From NCBI GenBank assembly GCA_037178855.1, contig JASJZC010000004.1:868001-932000 (forward strand): 64,000 nucleotides of DNA, read 5' to 3'. A program made the position numbers and the translations under genes. This document shows positions 45,044 through 55,362 of this stretch, piece by piece (within the stretch, counting starts at the first letter, position 1; each line of letters begins with the position of its first letter). This DNA comes from Oscheius sp. JU75 (Eukaryota; Nematoda; Chromadorea; Rhabditida; Rhabditidae). Under the pieces are notes generated by a model, which saw nothing but the letters and a program-made list of their open reading frames with translations, had not been told where the DNA came from and ran no database searches.

Positions 45044-46726
45044 ATGACCAACAACAGCAACGACAGTCTTTACAGCGATATTGGGGAAGAGGAGCCCGCC
45101 GGAGTAGGTTTCCTTTTCCTTTTGTTCAGAATTTGATTTAGGGAGAAACCGACAAATTCGTGGGAATGGTAATGCGTATAAACAGCGCCGGCCTCACAGT
45201 TTATGTTCCTCTCGAGCGCTGCTACAAGCTCTTCGTTCCCACCAAGTGTATTGGGTAAGGCTTGTTTTAAAAAAATACACAAAATGGTTCTAGAAATGTT
45301 GAAGTGCATCTCGGAGATTGGATCCGCACAATGGCTCAGAGGCGACGACCCCGCGAGGACGATCTCGGACATCAGCCCCATTTCAGCCATCTGGCCATTG
45401 GCAATATCGAGCCGGTCGATATTACCTCCGTCGTCCCGACATGGGAGCAGCGATTCCATGGAGGCATATTCGAGGTACGGAACTTCTTGATACAAAGTTC
45501 GCTGTAAAGATCTTGTGAACCTTTCAATTTCTCACCTTGAGGACCTTCCTATCTCAACATAGCTTGTTGCTATAGTTTGTCGCCCATAGGGAACGAATCC
45601 GGGCCTTCTGATTCATAATAAAAGCGCCTATTCTCAGTACACCAATCGCTAACAATTTGAAGGGCTGTAACTTTGTTTGGAAACCAGGGATCCTTAAAAA
45701 CGATTGCATATTGTTGCTCATTGTCAGCCCAAAAAGATCAACAAAAAGGCGCTTACAAAAAATTAGACCTCGGGTGAGATTGAATCCCTGGTCCTTCGCG
45801 TTCAACCCTTTGGCGCTTACGAAAGACACACGCAGACAGCTTCAGACAGACCGGGACGTGTACAATATGAATTATTGAATTGAATTTCTAATGCGTTCTT
45901 TCAGTTTCGCGTACTCGTCGAGATTCCTCCGAATTTCGAGTTTCCAGTCTACGAGAAACAGTATCTCGTGCCTGCTAAAATCCCGCTGAAGTTGTTCATC
46001 CCGTGCGATCGCCTCGACGCAATCTGGCGCGTTGGAACGACTACCAGCCGCTTTTTCGAGTTCTGGGTCACTCTAGCCAACTACATCCAGACGTCCACCT
46101 ATCCTCCGGAAGGAGTCAGTCTTCATCTTCTTGACTGCAACCCGATCGATGAGGTCTTTTTTTTGCATTTTTTGCGCTTAAACTGGCAAATCGGTCGCTA
46201 TCCGAAGAAAAGATTCGGGATCTCGGACCTATTGAGTTACGGTAGTTTTTCAAATAGGACTTCTTTGCGTTGAACACGTCTATATAAGCCCTCTTTATTT
46301 CAGATTCTCCCTGACGGCACCGTGGTCAATCTGGGAGCGGCTAGGATTCTTCATAAACCCAATGTGGACGAATGTGAGAGCGAACAGCTGCCCTATGCCT
46401 ACGAGTCTGACGAGAATTCTTCTCCCTCCCCTTCGCTCTCCAGCTACCATGCTGTATCTCCTTCTCAGAGTAAGAAACCTTCGTTTAGGTACGAATTCCA
46501 CGCTCAGATCATCCCGTTTCGTCGATGGAAGACGTCTCTGTCGCTGCTGAACAAGATTTCGAGCATTGTGATGCCGGAAATGGAACGCAAATGACCAAAA
46601 AGGATGTTCTTCGCGTAGTCCGTCAACTTCTTTCAAATCCGAACATCAAAGTATGAATCCTTTTTGTGCTTTTAAATAGCTTCCTTCCTTGCAGGCCGCC
46701 TTTGCATCGAGCCATTTCAACATGTG
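45044..46726 (+). CDS. Unrecognised protein with possible OB-like beta domain
   Basis: Exons join in phase. MTNNSNDSLYSDIGEEEPAG leads to a beta-rich segment (KFVGMVMRINSAGLTVYVPL, YKLFVPTKCIGNVEVHLGDW), then AIGNIEPVDITSVVPTWEQ, FRVLVEIPPNFEFPVYEKQ, FFEFWVTLANYIQTSTYPP and a Ser/Glu-rich disordered tail. It ends VLRVVRQLLSNPNIKAAF...SHFNM with a stop at 46724-46726. The alternation GMVMRIN..GLTVYVPL...KLFVP...VEVHLGDW looks like an S1/OB-type barrel, which would suggest RNA or nucleic-acid binding, but this is an impression and no family is claimed. One intron (45475-45904) contains two adjacent tRNA-derived repeats. AATAAA follows near 46792. Confidence 0.65.
45560..45865 (-). repeat. Tandem pair of tRNA-derived repeats in an intron
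   Basis: It carries the antisense B-box-like elements GGGAACGAATCCGGGCC (45590) and AGACCTCGGGTGAGATTGAATC (45765). The second is preceded by GGGCTGTAACTTTGTTTGG and GATTGCATATTGTTGCTCAT, modules shared with copies at 14590 and 57310. Confidence 0.65.
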
Positions 46727-47207
46727 ACTTTTCTCCCTTACCACACTCTAAAAATATTATAATACTTTGCTTCACTATTACTTCGTCACTGAATAAATTA
46801 CTGTTTTAGATGAGCGTCTTTCCTACGTGATTTGTCCAGAATTGGCCTGAAAATCTTCGCAGCTGGTTTCCTTACTGATAATGCAAAGAATTCTGGTCAG
46901 ATTTTCAAACCTGGTCGCCATCAGCCTCTTCTGTCAAATTTCACAACAGTTCGAACAGTTCCAGAGCCTCTTTTTCTAAACGACACCTCCAAAATATCTA
47001 ACCAAAAAGAGTTTCTTTCTCTTACTGCTCTCTCCACTTACAGAAGAGCCTGGCGGACACTTTCAGTCACAGACAACGTAGTTCTTTTTCGTACCGTTCT
47101 CTTGTATTTCCACCACTATATTTACACCGAAAATTCTAATAAATAGACTTTATTTTTTCCCCAACAAGAGAAAAGGGAGATCAGCTGACTTCTGGAGCTC
47201 GTCGCCG
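46727..47207. other. Convergent intergenic region
   Basis: It holds AATAAA signals on both strands (plus near 46793 and 47138; minus near 47148) and no exon. Confidence 0.5.
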
Positions 47208-48220
47208 TCAAAGGTAGCGAAAAAAGGTAAGTGCGTGTCTCTTCCTGCAATTCTAAAGTTGCTCCAATCTATCGTATGTCATGGTTTTACCTGTAGAGCC
47301 AGACGAACAGGGCTCTGGCCACGAAGGGCCAGAAAACTATGCAGATGAGAATCGGAAGAAAACGGATGAGTTTAGTAAAGGAGAACCAGGGACGGTTTCG
47401 GGACTGAAATATTGCATCTCTTATATTTACTCAACTATTTTTTGTCAAAGTAGATGTATCTGTCATACACTTTGTCGTTGAATCGATTTCTATCACTTAT
47501 AAATTGAAAAAATGAGTGCAAATCGACGAAAAATGCAAAAGCTGGAATCAAAGATTTTTTAAACTCCCGGGCATTCGAAAACGCACTATACGATGTTACT
47601 ATAAGCTACAGTATGCCTATAGTAGTTGCGCGCCGACTCGGGGATTGGAACCGGTATAGACCATTTAAAAAAAAGTTTTCACCTTCATGAGTTTCCCGAT
47701 GAGATTGGAGATTATTTTCAACTGGAGGCTGTTCGTCGACTCAATCTCATAAAGTTGCCGACTCAGAAGCTGTAGTTGCTGGTTGATCTGTATGAGTACA
47801 GGGTACTGGAAGCTCTCTTGAAACTGAAACCGTTCCTCATATTCGGATAGGAATCACCCGTACCGCATAGTTCATGACTCTCCAGTCCTCCGGGCTCGAC
47901 TCATCACTCCCACTTCGTCTTCCCTTCGTCTGACGCGAGGTTTCACGTCCGGAGGTGACTCTTCGACTCCGTTCGGGAACTAAGGACAAATTTATAAAGG
48001 AAAGAAGAAGAACTGACCATCCGAGACCTTCTCAATACTGGAATGGTCACTGCTACTTGAGCGCTTGTTGCTGCTTGATCTTTTGAAGAGGGACGGTTTG
48101 GAAGGAGAGAGGAGAATTCCCTGGACTCGGGGTCTGGAAGAATGGGATGTCAGATATTATTACGGAAGATTGAACCTGAAAGAATTACCCAGCTATGAAA
48201 AAGTCTTAGCTGTTCGGCCA
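47208..48220 (-). CDS. Tail-anchored protein resembling the ACBD4/5 C-terminus
   Basis: In-frame minus-strand exons encode a Ser/Arg/Lys-rich region (PSLFKRSSSNKRSSSSDHSS, GRETSRQTKGRRSGSDES), an amphipathic helix (QINQQLQLLSRQLYEIESTN) and a single TM segment near the end (LIRFLPILICIVFWPFVARA, then LFVWLYR), closing with a short basic tail. The order coiled helix - TM with WPF(V/I)A..L...LY - basic tail matches the end of ACBD4/5 and nematode MAA-type membrane-anchored acyl-CoA-binding proteins, which sit on peroxisomes and endosomes. The acyl-CoA-binding domain itself was not found. The 5' exon is unsettled: an ATG at 48212 (MAEQLRLFHSW) does not join the next exon in phase. A tRNA-like B box lies in the long intron near 47640. 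Confidence 0.55.
47627..47660 (-). repeat. tRNA-like B-box fragment in an intron
   Basis: The minus strand reads GGTTCCAATCCCCGAGTCGG, a B box with a T-stem-like flank. No A box was found. Confidence 0.4.
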
Positions 48221-48729
48221 TGATACATAGACGGGTCAGTAACGGATAGAGTGACACAATACAAGTGAGTGTAACTGGTCAGAGATAGAGAGAGATACAA
48301 CTGAATCCTACTGGAATTGCACAATATGTAGCCGAAGTTCTCTCTACCTGAACGACACTGTCAGATTAAGAGAGTACTTCCCATAATGGTCAAAATATTT
48401 AGTAATGTGTGAAGACATGCCTACTTTACATATGACCAGCCGTCTACGACGGCTTCGCCACCTCTTAGTCTTGACTTAGCATTGACAACAGGCGGCTTCG
48501 CCGCTTCTCCAATAATCTAAATTCCCGTCATGTCATCTTAGTTCTTGACATGCCATGACTTGCCAGTTTTTTTTTTTTTGCGATGACGCACGGACGGACA
48601 CCATTGCGCTTTAGTAGTAGAAAGATACTTTGTACAAGCGTCACGAACTATCTGTGACTGATTCTCCAGCAGAATTCTGAGACCTGCGTAAGGTAATGTC
48701 AATGATCACGTGTTTCGACGACTCAAGCC
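48221..48729. other. Intergenic region with dispersed repeat
   Basis: Mostly the second copy of the hairpin-headed repeat, which is listed separately. Confidence 0.5.
48430..48640. repeat. Dispersed repeat, copy 2 (hairpin-headed)
   Basis: It begins with GCCGTCTACGACGGC (a perfect short hairpin), then CTTCGCCACCTCTTAGTCTTGACTTAGCATTG, another inverted GGCGGCTTCGCCGC, a T-tract and a terminal CCATTGCGCTTTAGTAGTAG. It parallels the copy at 29940-30160 module by module. Confidence 0.65.
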
Positions 48730-49232
48730 CTTCCGGTATTACCTACCCTTTCTACACTGTCTGCTCCACCAGGAGTTCTACCTCCATGTATTGGATCTGG
48801 GAGATACTGAAAACGAACACACCCTAGGCTATCCTCTGTGCCGATCGAGCTCATTGACTCATCTATCAGGTATTGATAGGATATATATATATATATATAT
48901 CCTTTGAACAGAGTAACAGAAAAGGAAATGTTCCAGTAGGCATTATGGCACTTCACTTATGCAATTAAATACGGAAGATGAGGCCTACACTGATCAAACT
49001 TGGTGGTTACAACTCACTAGTACTATTGAGACTATGGCAAAACATTTCAGGACAAGCACTGGATATAACCTCAAGGAAAGTCAACCCACCTTTCCCTCTT
49101 CAAATGCCTCACCGCCTGATCGCAGAGCTGTTTCAGTTCAGCCTCACTTTCATCCAGAGCATCCTCATAGGTAGACAAGACTCCCAAATCAAGTTCTCCT
49201 TGAAGAGAGCGACTGGACGACTGCTGTTCCAT
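48730..49232 (-). CDS. Candidate small acidic helical protein
   Basis: On the minus strand an ATG at 49232 directly follows CTTTTAG (a trans-splice-like acceptor) and opens MEQQSSSRSLQGELDLG, with TYEDALDESEAELKQL and CDQAVRHLKRE before a donor at 49090. A later possible exon near 48810-48755 has the frame ISQIQYMEVELLVEQTV. The joins are not certain. The character is that of a short coiled-coil subunit. Confidence is low. Confidence 0.3.
48879..48902. repeat. GG(AT)10CC perfect palindrome
   Basis: A run of ten AT units closed by GG and CC gives a 24-base perfect palindrome able to extrude as a cruciform. Confidence 0.9.
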
Positions 49233-50392
49233 CTAAAAGTTTCAGTCGAGCAAAAATACTGGGTATCGATAAGAGTCAACTGATCCGAGTACGTTGTGGT
49301 CTGTTGATTGGGACCTTCGAAAACTATTTTGATTTTGACTGGGAAAATGGAAGAACGTAGTAGATTGAATAGAACGGGAAAGTAGGCCCGGTCATTAGAG
49401 AGAGTGAGGGTGAGAGACTGACCCCAGATTGACACGGAATCGATTCGATTAGCATAAGGGAGACACATAATTCGGGACTTTTCTTGAGTACAAGGCATTG
49501 AATGGATTCTGATCACAAGCTGTTAACTGGGATCGAGACTGTGAGTATGAAGACACATATCTTTACGGAATTCTAGAGACTTTCTCCTATACAGAATTTT
49601 AAGGAAATGGGTAATTTGGGGGAAAAAGAGCTGGAGGAGGATAACCACATTAGAGGGAAAGAGAACAAAGTACATGGTGGTGTAGTGTTTAGTGTCGCAA
49701 AGAAAACGAAGATGGAACGAGTTCTCCCGGCTGGTGGCAATCAATCCGTTGCTGATAAGGGAAGGAGAGAGGGGGAGGTTAGTTGTTTCTCTTTGCTATT
49801 CGGTCAGTTCTCTGGGATGGAGCGAGCACAACGTTCCGTTCCCAGATGCCCCACGGACTGGTTCTGTCCGATCTGCACTCAACCAACCTAAATCTGAGTG
49901 GTAATACCCAAACTTTTTGTGAGAGACTGCATCACCGAAAGAGTCAGTTTTACTAGAGGAGATAACAATCTTCGAAGAGACTCACCGGCCGTATGCTAGT
50001 AGTAATTGTGAATGTCATCTGAGCTGTGGAAGTTGTAGAGTCGCTTTAGTGACAGTTGACATTATACCTAAAAAAAAAAAAGACTATTGTAGCTATGGCA
50101 CAGTTATAGCAATCCTATGTCAGTAATCGTGCCAGGACCCTAAAAGAGAATGAGAAGGTACAAGACTCTACAGTCGAAACTCAGAAGTCTGTCAAATTGT
50201 AAACGATCCAGAGCAAAGGAAACAAGAGGGACTTTGCTGAGCCTTCTGGAAGATATTGAGAGTACACTAGACCCCTAGTAGTCAGAGGATCACTGAACCT
50301 GATTAAAGTAAGAAAAAAAGAACCCAGAAAAGGAAAGACCCCCCCCCTTTTTTTTCTGACAAGATAAAAAGAACAAATTTCAATGGCACAGC
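49233..50392. other. Intergenic region with a protein-like frame
   Basis: The minus strand 49500-49240 has an open stretch with beta-sandwich-like pattern (SVSIWGQSLTLTLSNDRAYF, SIFPVKIKIVFEGPNQQTTT). It could be an exon of an unseen gene. C10/T8 homopolymers lie at 50339-50357. The remainder is unassigned. Confidence 0.35.
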
Positions 50393-50398
50393 TTTATT
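50393..50398 (-). terminator. Polyadenylation signal
   Basis: AATAAA on the minus strand 12-17 bases after the stop codon of the multi-TM gene. Confidence 0.75.
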
Positions 50399-50410
50399 CA
50401 GAAGAATGAA

Positions 50411-51919
50411 TCACAGCTCGTAGGATCCGTCGAGAGGTTCTTCGTAGGCGTTGAAGTAGGTCCTCATCTCGCTCTCCTTCTGTGCCACACAGTAGTCCAT
50501 TCGCTGGCTGAGGACCAGATTTCCGCGGCAGACGCGGAAGAAGATCATCTCCAAAATGTGACAGACGACGAGGAGGAGAGCCACGAGTTCGGTGTCGAAC
50601 CAACCAGTCGGGTAGGTGGGCGTCTCGACGAGGTGTTCCTTCGACCAGATGTGCTGCCAGTTGAGACGAAAGTAGAGGAGGGAGGCGACAGCTCCAGCCA
50701 AGAAAATCAGGTGGAGACTGCCCAGCAACCACACTCCTTTGCGACTCTGCTCCTCCCTCGTGTAGCAAGAATAGACGAGTTCCAGCTGGAGGACAAAGAC
50801 GTCGAGCAGGAAAAAGAGCACAGCTAGCCAGAGCGGGGACAATGGAAGCAGGTTCCAATCGACCGTCAAACCGAAACTGACTGACATGCATGTCTTGTGC
50901 CAGTAGCTGCCTCTCGCGTCCAACAGCTTCCTCCACAGCGAGCGCTTTTTCTCATCAATCTTCTTCAATTTCCTCTCGGTAGTCGGGTCCTTGGCCGTCT
51001 CCTCTTTGCTCGACTCTTCCTTGATCGGTACCGGCAGAGTCTCGGGCGTCTTGACTGTCTCTGCTTTCTTGGTCGCTGCTGTCTCAATCACCTCGTTTCT
51101 CGACTCTTCCCCGACTGTCTCCTCCTTAACTGACACAGCATGAGTCACGGGGCTCGTCTCTTCCTTCACCGGTAGCTCTGTTGACTCGACGGCCTTCTCT
51201 GTTTGGATCTCGACTGTTACCTCCTTCCTCGACTCTTCTTGGGCATGGGTGACAGTCGACCCGACTGCTTCTTTTGTTGTCAGCTCTTCGATCAACTTCA
51301 CCGTCTCTCCTAGATTCTCGTCCGGGCTGGTCGTCGTGGGCAATTCCTCCTTCTTGGCTTCCAGACTTCTACCCGGCCGCCATCCGCTCTTTTGCCGATA
51401 GAAGTCCTCGTCCGTCGGCAGAATCTTTACCAGTTCGCGCTTGTTTCGGTCGAAGCGAGTCTCGTTGCCGTCGGTCAGCTGGCCTTGGCTTGTCGGGAGT
51501 GCCGTTTTTTCTTCCCTTGACTCCTTCTTGATCGGTACCGAGAGAGTCTCGTTCGTCTCGACTGTCATCTCTTCATTCTTGGTCATCTCAGTCGATATGA
51601 CTCTCATCTCTTCCTTGTCCGGCAGCTCTGTCGAATCGACTACCTTCCTTCTGGACTGGATCGCAACTGCCTCATTCTTCCTCAACTCTTCGTCGTCCGT
51701 CGGCTCAAAGATCAAACCGATCCTGTAGTAGTCGAGCAGTTGGTAGCTGGTGATGTTGCAGGAATGGTGGCCTTGGCTCGTCAGGAGAGCCGTCCTCATC
51801 TCAGCCTCTGTTTGCTTCTGGCTTCTTTCCGAGCAGAGATCGCGGCCACGGAGTAGGGCGTAGACACAGATGAACGCCACCAGCGTCTGAACGATTTTCA
51901 GCGGGTAGATCAATCGCAT
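50411..51919 (-). CDS. Four-TM (MARVEL-like) protein with a large acidic repeat insert
   Basis: An uninterrupted 502-codon frame. The ATG lies one base after TTGTCTTCAG, a likely trans-splice acceptor; that acceptor could also join an upstream hydrophobic frame (TETFFVTLLIASIATLQLND), but that frame has no ATG. TM segments are near residues 6-23 (PLKIVQTLVAFICVYALL), 357-384 (SPLWLAVLFFLLDVFVLQ), 396-418 (LLGSLHLIFLAGAVASLLYF) and 443-462 (TELVALLLVVCHILEMIFF). Four TMs with both ends cytosolic recall MARVEL/synaptogyrin-type proteins. Between TM1 and TM2 lies a 330-residue Glu/Lys/Thr-rich insert with internal duplications: VDSTELPDKEE and VESTELPVKEE; ETLSVPIKKES and ETLPVPIKEES; TALLTSQG and TALPTSQG. 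The lack of introns in so long a frame is unusual among its neighbours. The family assignment is tentative. Confidence 0.65.
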   Translation of the reverse strand: MRLIYPLKIVQTLVAFICVYALLRGRDLCSERSQKQTEAEMRTALLTSQGHHSCNITSYQLLDYYRIGLIFEPTDDEELRKNEAVAIQSRRKVVDSTELPDKEEMRVISTEMTKNEEMTVETNETLSVPIKKESREEKTALPTSQGQLTDGNETRFDRNKRELVKILPTDEDFYRQKSGWRPGRSLEAKKEELPTTTSPDENLGETVKLIEELTTKEAVGSTVTHAQEESRKEVTVEIQTEKAVESTELPVKEETSPVTHAVSVKEETVGEESRNEVIETAATKKAETVKTPETLPVPIKEESSKEETAKDPTTERKLKKIDEKKRSLWRKLLDARGSYWHKTCMSVSFGLTVDWNLLPLSPLWLAVLFFLLDVFVLQLELVYSCYTREEQSRKGVWLLGSLHLIFLAGAVASLLYFRLNWQHIWSKEHLVETPTYPTGWFDTELVALLLVVCHILEMIFFRVCRGNLVLSQRMDYCVAQKESEMRTYFNAYEEPLDGSYEL

Positions 51920-52781
51920 TCTGAAGACAAGTTTTGTGATGAGAGAGCAGAGTAGCGTACCTTTCAGAGGACGTCCTGTCGTTTAATTGAAGCGTCGCTA
52001 TTGAAGCAATTAGTAAAGTTACAAAAAAAGTTTCTGTTAGCAAAGGGTAATCAAGTTTTCAAGAAGTTCGAAACAATTCGAGAAGGGCAGGGGAAACAAG
52101 GAATAAATCCACTTTGAAGTAGCGACAAAACCGATTAACGGGTCCTAGAACGATCTTCTTGTCGATCATGCTAGTTTGTGATATAGTTATCTATCTGAAG
52201 CTCTCTTGGAAGAACTGTCACACGTACTACACGAGTACGTATATATTTTTATTAGAAGTAAAGGAAAACAGAACGAATGTCTTAATCGACACGCGGACAG
52301 AATATATCTCAGAAGAACTGAGCAGATTCAATTGGTACCGGTGTCGGAAATACAGTAGTCGTTGCTGAACTCGTAGGCGGCGCGGGTATTCAAACATTAC
52401 ACAACAGTTTTCATCCTGTCGCTTTATGTTTCAATAAGAGCGTTTGCCATTTTTCTCTCCTTCCCATGTGATTTCAAAGAGAAAAGTTTGTTAGAGCGTA
52501 TGGCTGAGTTATGACAAAGGTTGCCGCAAACATTCGATATGTGCTTATGAGAAAATATGATAGTTTCCGTTTGTAAAAAAAAAAAAAACGTAGTTTAAAA
52601 AATGTTTGGTGGTTTTCACGCTGGTTTATCATGTTTGTTATCATCTGCAGTGAGAAACTGTTTGTTAGATGCTGTAGAAAGAGCGGAAATACTATAAGGA
52701 AAGGCAAAGGCCCAGATCTTCTCTTTTTTCTGCACATTTTCTCATTCTTCATTCTTCAGCAACATATTTCACCAGTTTTAG
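51920..52781. other. Divergent intergenic region
   Basis: Probably carries both promoters. It includes an A13 run near 52576. No further exon is supported. Confidence 0.45.
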
Positions 52782-55114
52782 ATGCCTCCAATAGGCGAGG
52801 TGGACGCCGTTCTGATTGAGCTGAGTCGAGAGGGCGCCGCAGAGACTGGCTTCAGTAAAAGGGAGAAGGAAAAGATTCCGAAGCATAATTGTAAGTTGCA
52901 ATATTCTTTCGCTAGAAATCATTTTCTTTTTTTCCAGTAGGAACTCCCTTCATGTACAATCCGGAGCTAGGAGTCATGAACTTCAGTGGACTGAGCAGCA
53001 GCAAAATGCAGATTGGACACTGGTACACGGTCACGCCGAGCTGGACTGAATTCATTGAGCCGGTGGGCTTTTAGGCATTTTTTTTGGCTGCAACTGTTGC
53101 AAGTTGGCCTTCTCCGGGCTCGTTTATGATAAGAATGCCATAATTTCATATTTTCGGGCATCCCACAAATCGGTTCAAGCAGTCCTCACAGCCGATGTCG
53201 TCAAAGAAACCATCCCCTATTGTGAAACAGCGAAAATAGTTAACGAGACGGGCTATCGCAGGACGTATTACTTCGGTTAGACGAGCCTCTTTCCATCAAA
53301 CTTATTCTTACAGGCTCCGGGATGATCCTAGACGTTACCACCGAATACCTGCTCATCTGGAACGACAAGCTCGGTCTCGTCAGCCATTTTGCCAAGAACC
53401 TCGATCAGAGCTTTATGCACATGCAGGTCGTCAAGTTCAAGGCTCTCAGTCAGTGCGAATCGAGACACTGTGCATTCCATGTACGATTTTTCCGTTGCTT
53501 CCAAAGCACAAATCCAGTTCAGGCAGTTGCTGTGGAGCCACTGTACGAAACTCGATTCAGACGCCTGCAAGGAAGCTCGGAAGCCGTCGTTAAAGCCTAT
53601 GGAAAACTGCTGTACGCCGACTGTCGCAACGGCGACAAAGTCCTCCTGCTTGACAATGAGAAACGCCTCCTTCTGATTGGCAGCAATGTTGGACTTGAGG
53701 CCGACGAAGTCATCAATGTCGTCTATTACAAGATTCAAACGCAGCAGGGAAGCGTCTACATTAGCGGGTTCTACTTCCAGACCGGAGAGGATCAGGAGTT
53801 CTGGGAGGAGCAAATGGTTCGAGTTTTTGGTATTTCCCTCAAGTTCGATAGAGAGGCGTTGTGGCGCAGTGGTAGGAGGCGCCAGCGGTAACCTGAGGGT
53901 CCCAAGACCGATCCTCGTCTCACATCAGTTTCACGTCACATGTAACCTTTTTAGACCAGACTACAGGGGACGGGAAAAGTCACAGACGAGAATCTGGCAA
54001 CAAATTTCCTCAATGCGCCGACATCGAAGAATAGACTGAGTGACGATGAGTACTGTCAGCTTTGGAAGCGCGTAAGCCGTTTTGTTAGGATGTAGACTAT
54101 TCTTTTAGAACTTCCGCTTCTGGAATCCTGATAAAGAGGACAGCTCATGGTGGATCACTCCTTTTCTAATTGCCTGTATGTTTTGCTACCTTTTTTGTAG
54201 TCAGAACTCTGATCTTGACCCACAAATCTCTCAATTTCAGGCCGTACTAAGGTCGTGTCCAAAATCACACCACCTCCAGTTCAAGAGAAGAAGCCTGCCG
54301 TCGGACAGGAAGAGTCTACTCAGACCAATCATGGTGTGCCTTTAATAGTTTTTACAAACATTTTATTTTCAGTACAATCCGGTGAAATGTTTCCGATGCC
54401 TCGTGAGGAAACTGTCTCGACAGTCTCCAGTAGTAGTGACCACATTCCAGAAGAGACCTTAGTTCCCATTGTACAAGTAAATTCTTTTTTGCTGATATAA
54501 GCAGATTGTCAGCCAATTCAACCCTCGAATCCTACCGTCTCGTCTGAAGATTCTTTGACACTCAGTAGCCGGCTGAATAAGTATTCCCCTCAGCCAGTGG
54601 CGTCTGTGAAAATCGTCGAGCCGGCTCCGGAACCGCCAATAAAGCCAGTTGAATCAGTAAAAGCACAAGATGCCCTCGTCTCAGCCAGTCCGTCCAAAAC
54701 TGCTGCCATTTCCTTGGATTTAAGAGTCAAACTGAATCAGGTTCGAGGCCTTTCCCCATAACCAGTCCAGAGTTCAGACCAGAGCTATCCTCTGGAGCTA
54801 TTTGTCTGAAAAGGAGAGAGCTCTGCGTATGAGGATGGTCGTCCAGGAGAAGACTAAATTCGACATCGGTTACATCAACTCATTGGCATCTCTTGTGGGT
54901 CTTTCTGCTCTTTCTCTTTCGAAAATACCATGTTCAGGAGTTCATGAATACCAGTCACACCTCTATCCATTCCGGCAGATCCACGACAGTCTCGAATTTC
55001 AGCTCCTTTACCATTGTCGATAATCGTACTTCCAGTAATCGATGTGTCACTCCCGGATATCACCCTCCTCTTCATACTTCTTCTCCGAAATACCCTGTTA
55101 TTAATCCCCTGTGA
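52782..55114 (+). CDS. Unrecognised beta-rich protein with disordered C-terminus
   Basis: The ATG follows GTTTTAG directly. At least twelve exons link in phase. MPPIGEVDAVLIELSREG is followed by GTPFMYNPELGVMNFSGL and QIGHWYTVTPSWTEFIEP, LAFSGLVYDKNAIISYFRAS, SGMILDVTTEYLLIWNDKLG, KLLYADCRNGDKVLLLDNEK, SVYISGFYFQTGEDQEFWEE and LSDDEYCQLWKRNFRFWNPD. A Pro/Ser/Val-rich tail ends KYPVINPL before TGA. The recurring G(L/M)(V/I)xxxxxxxxI pattern resembles successive beta-sheet repeats and is reminiscent of the gene at 45 kb. No known family is claimed. The acceptor choices TTCAG-GCA at 53521 and GTCAG-CCA near 54510 are required by the frame. The next gene follows about 250 bases later on the same strand, so an operon is possible. 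Confidence 0.65.
53856..53935 (+). repeat. tRNA-like repeat in an intron, sense orientation
   Basis: GGCGTTGTGGCGCAGTGGTAG is an excellent A-box/D-arm. GACCGATCCTCG stands in B-box position with two changes. It is in the same orientation as the host gene, unlike most other copies. Confidence 0.55.
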
Positions 55115-55362
55115 CAGACAGTTCACTTATTGAGAGACTGTTCTATTTGCTCTACATTGTACCTATGATTTATTAATTTACGTTTCCAATACCATCTGAA
55201 TACTGAATGTTTAATTGTGCTCAAAATGAAGCATTTTTCCTAGATTTTAAAAAGCTGTCAAGCACTAGTTTTCTAGACTCCCTGGATATCTCGGAGCGTT
55301 GCTGCATGTTTTGCTAAGGTAGTTTCTTCTATAGCGGGCTAGTAAATTTTTTCATTAGCTCA

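Noticed and set aside
50558-51728. Plus-strand frames opposite the multi-TM gene
   Set aside because: Shadows of the long minus-strand coding sequence, which has the start, polyadenylation signal and TM pattern.
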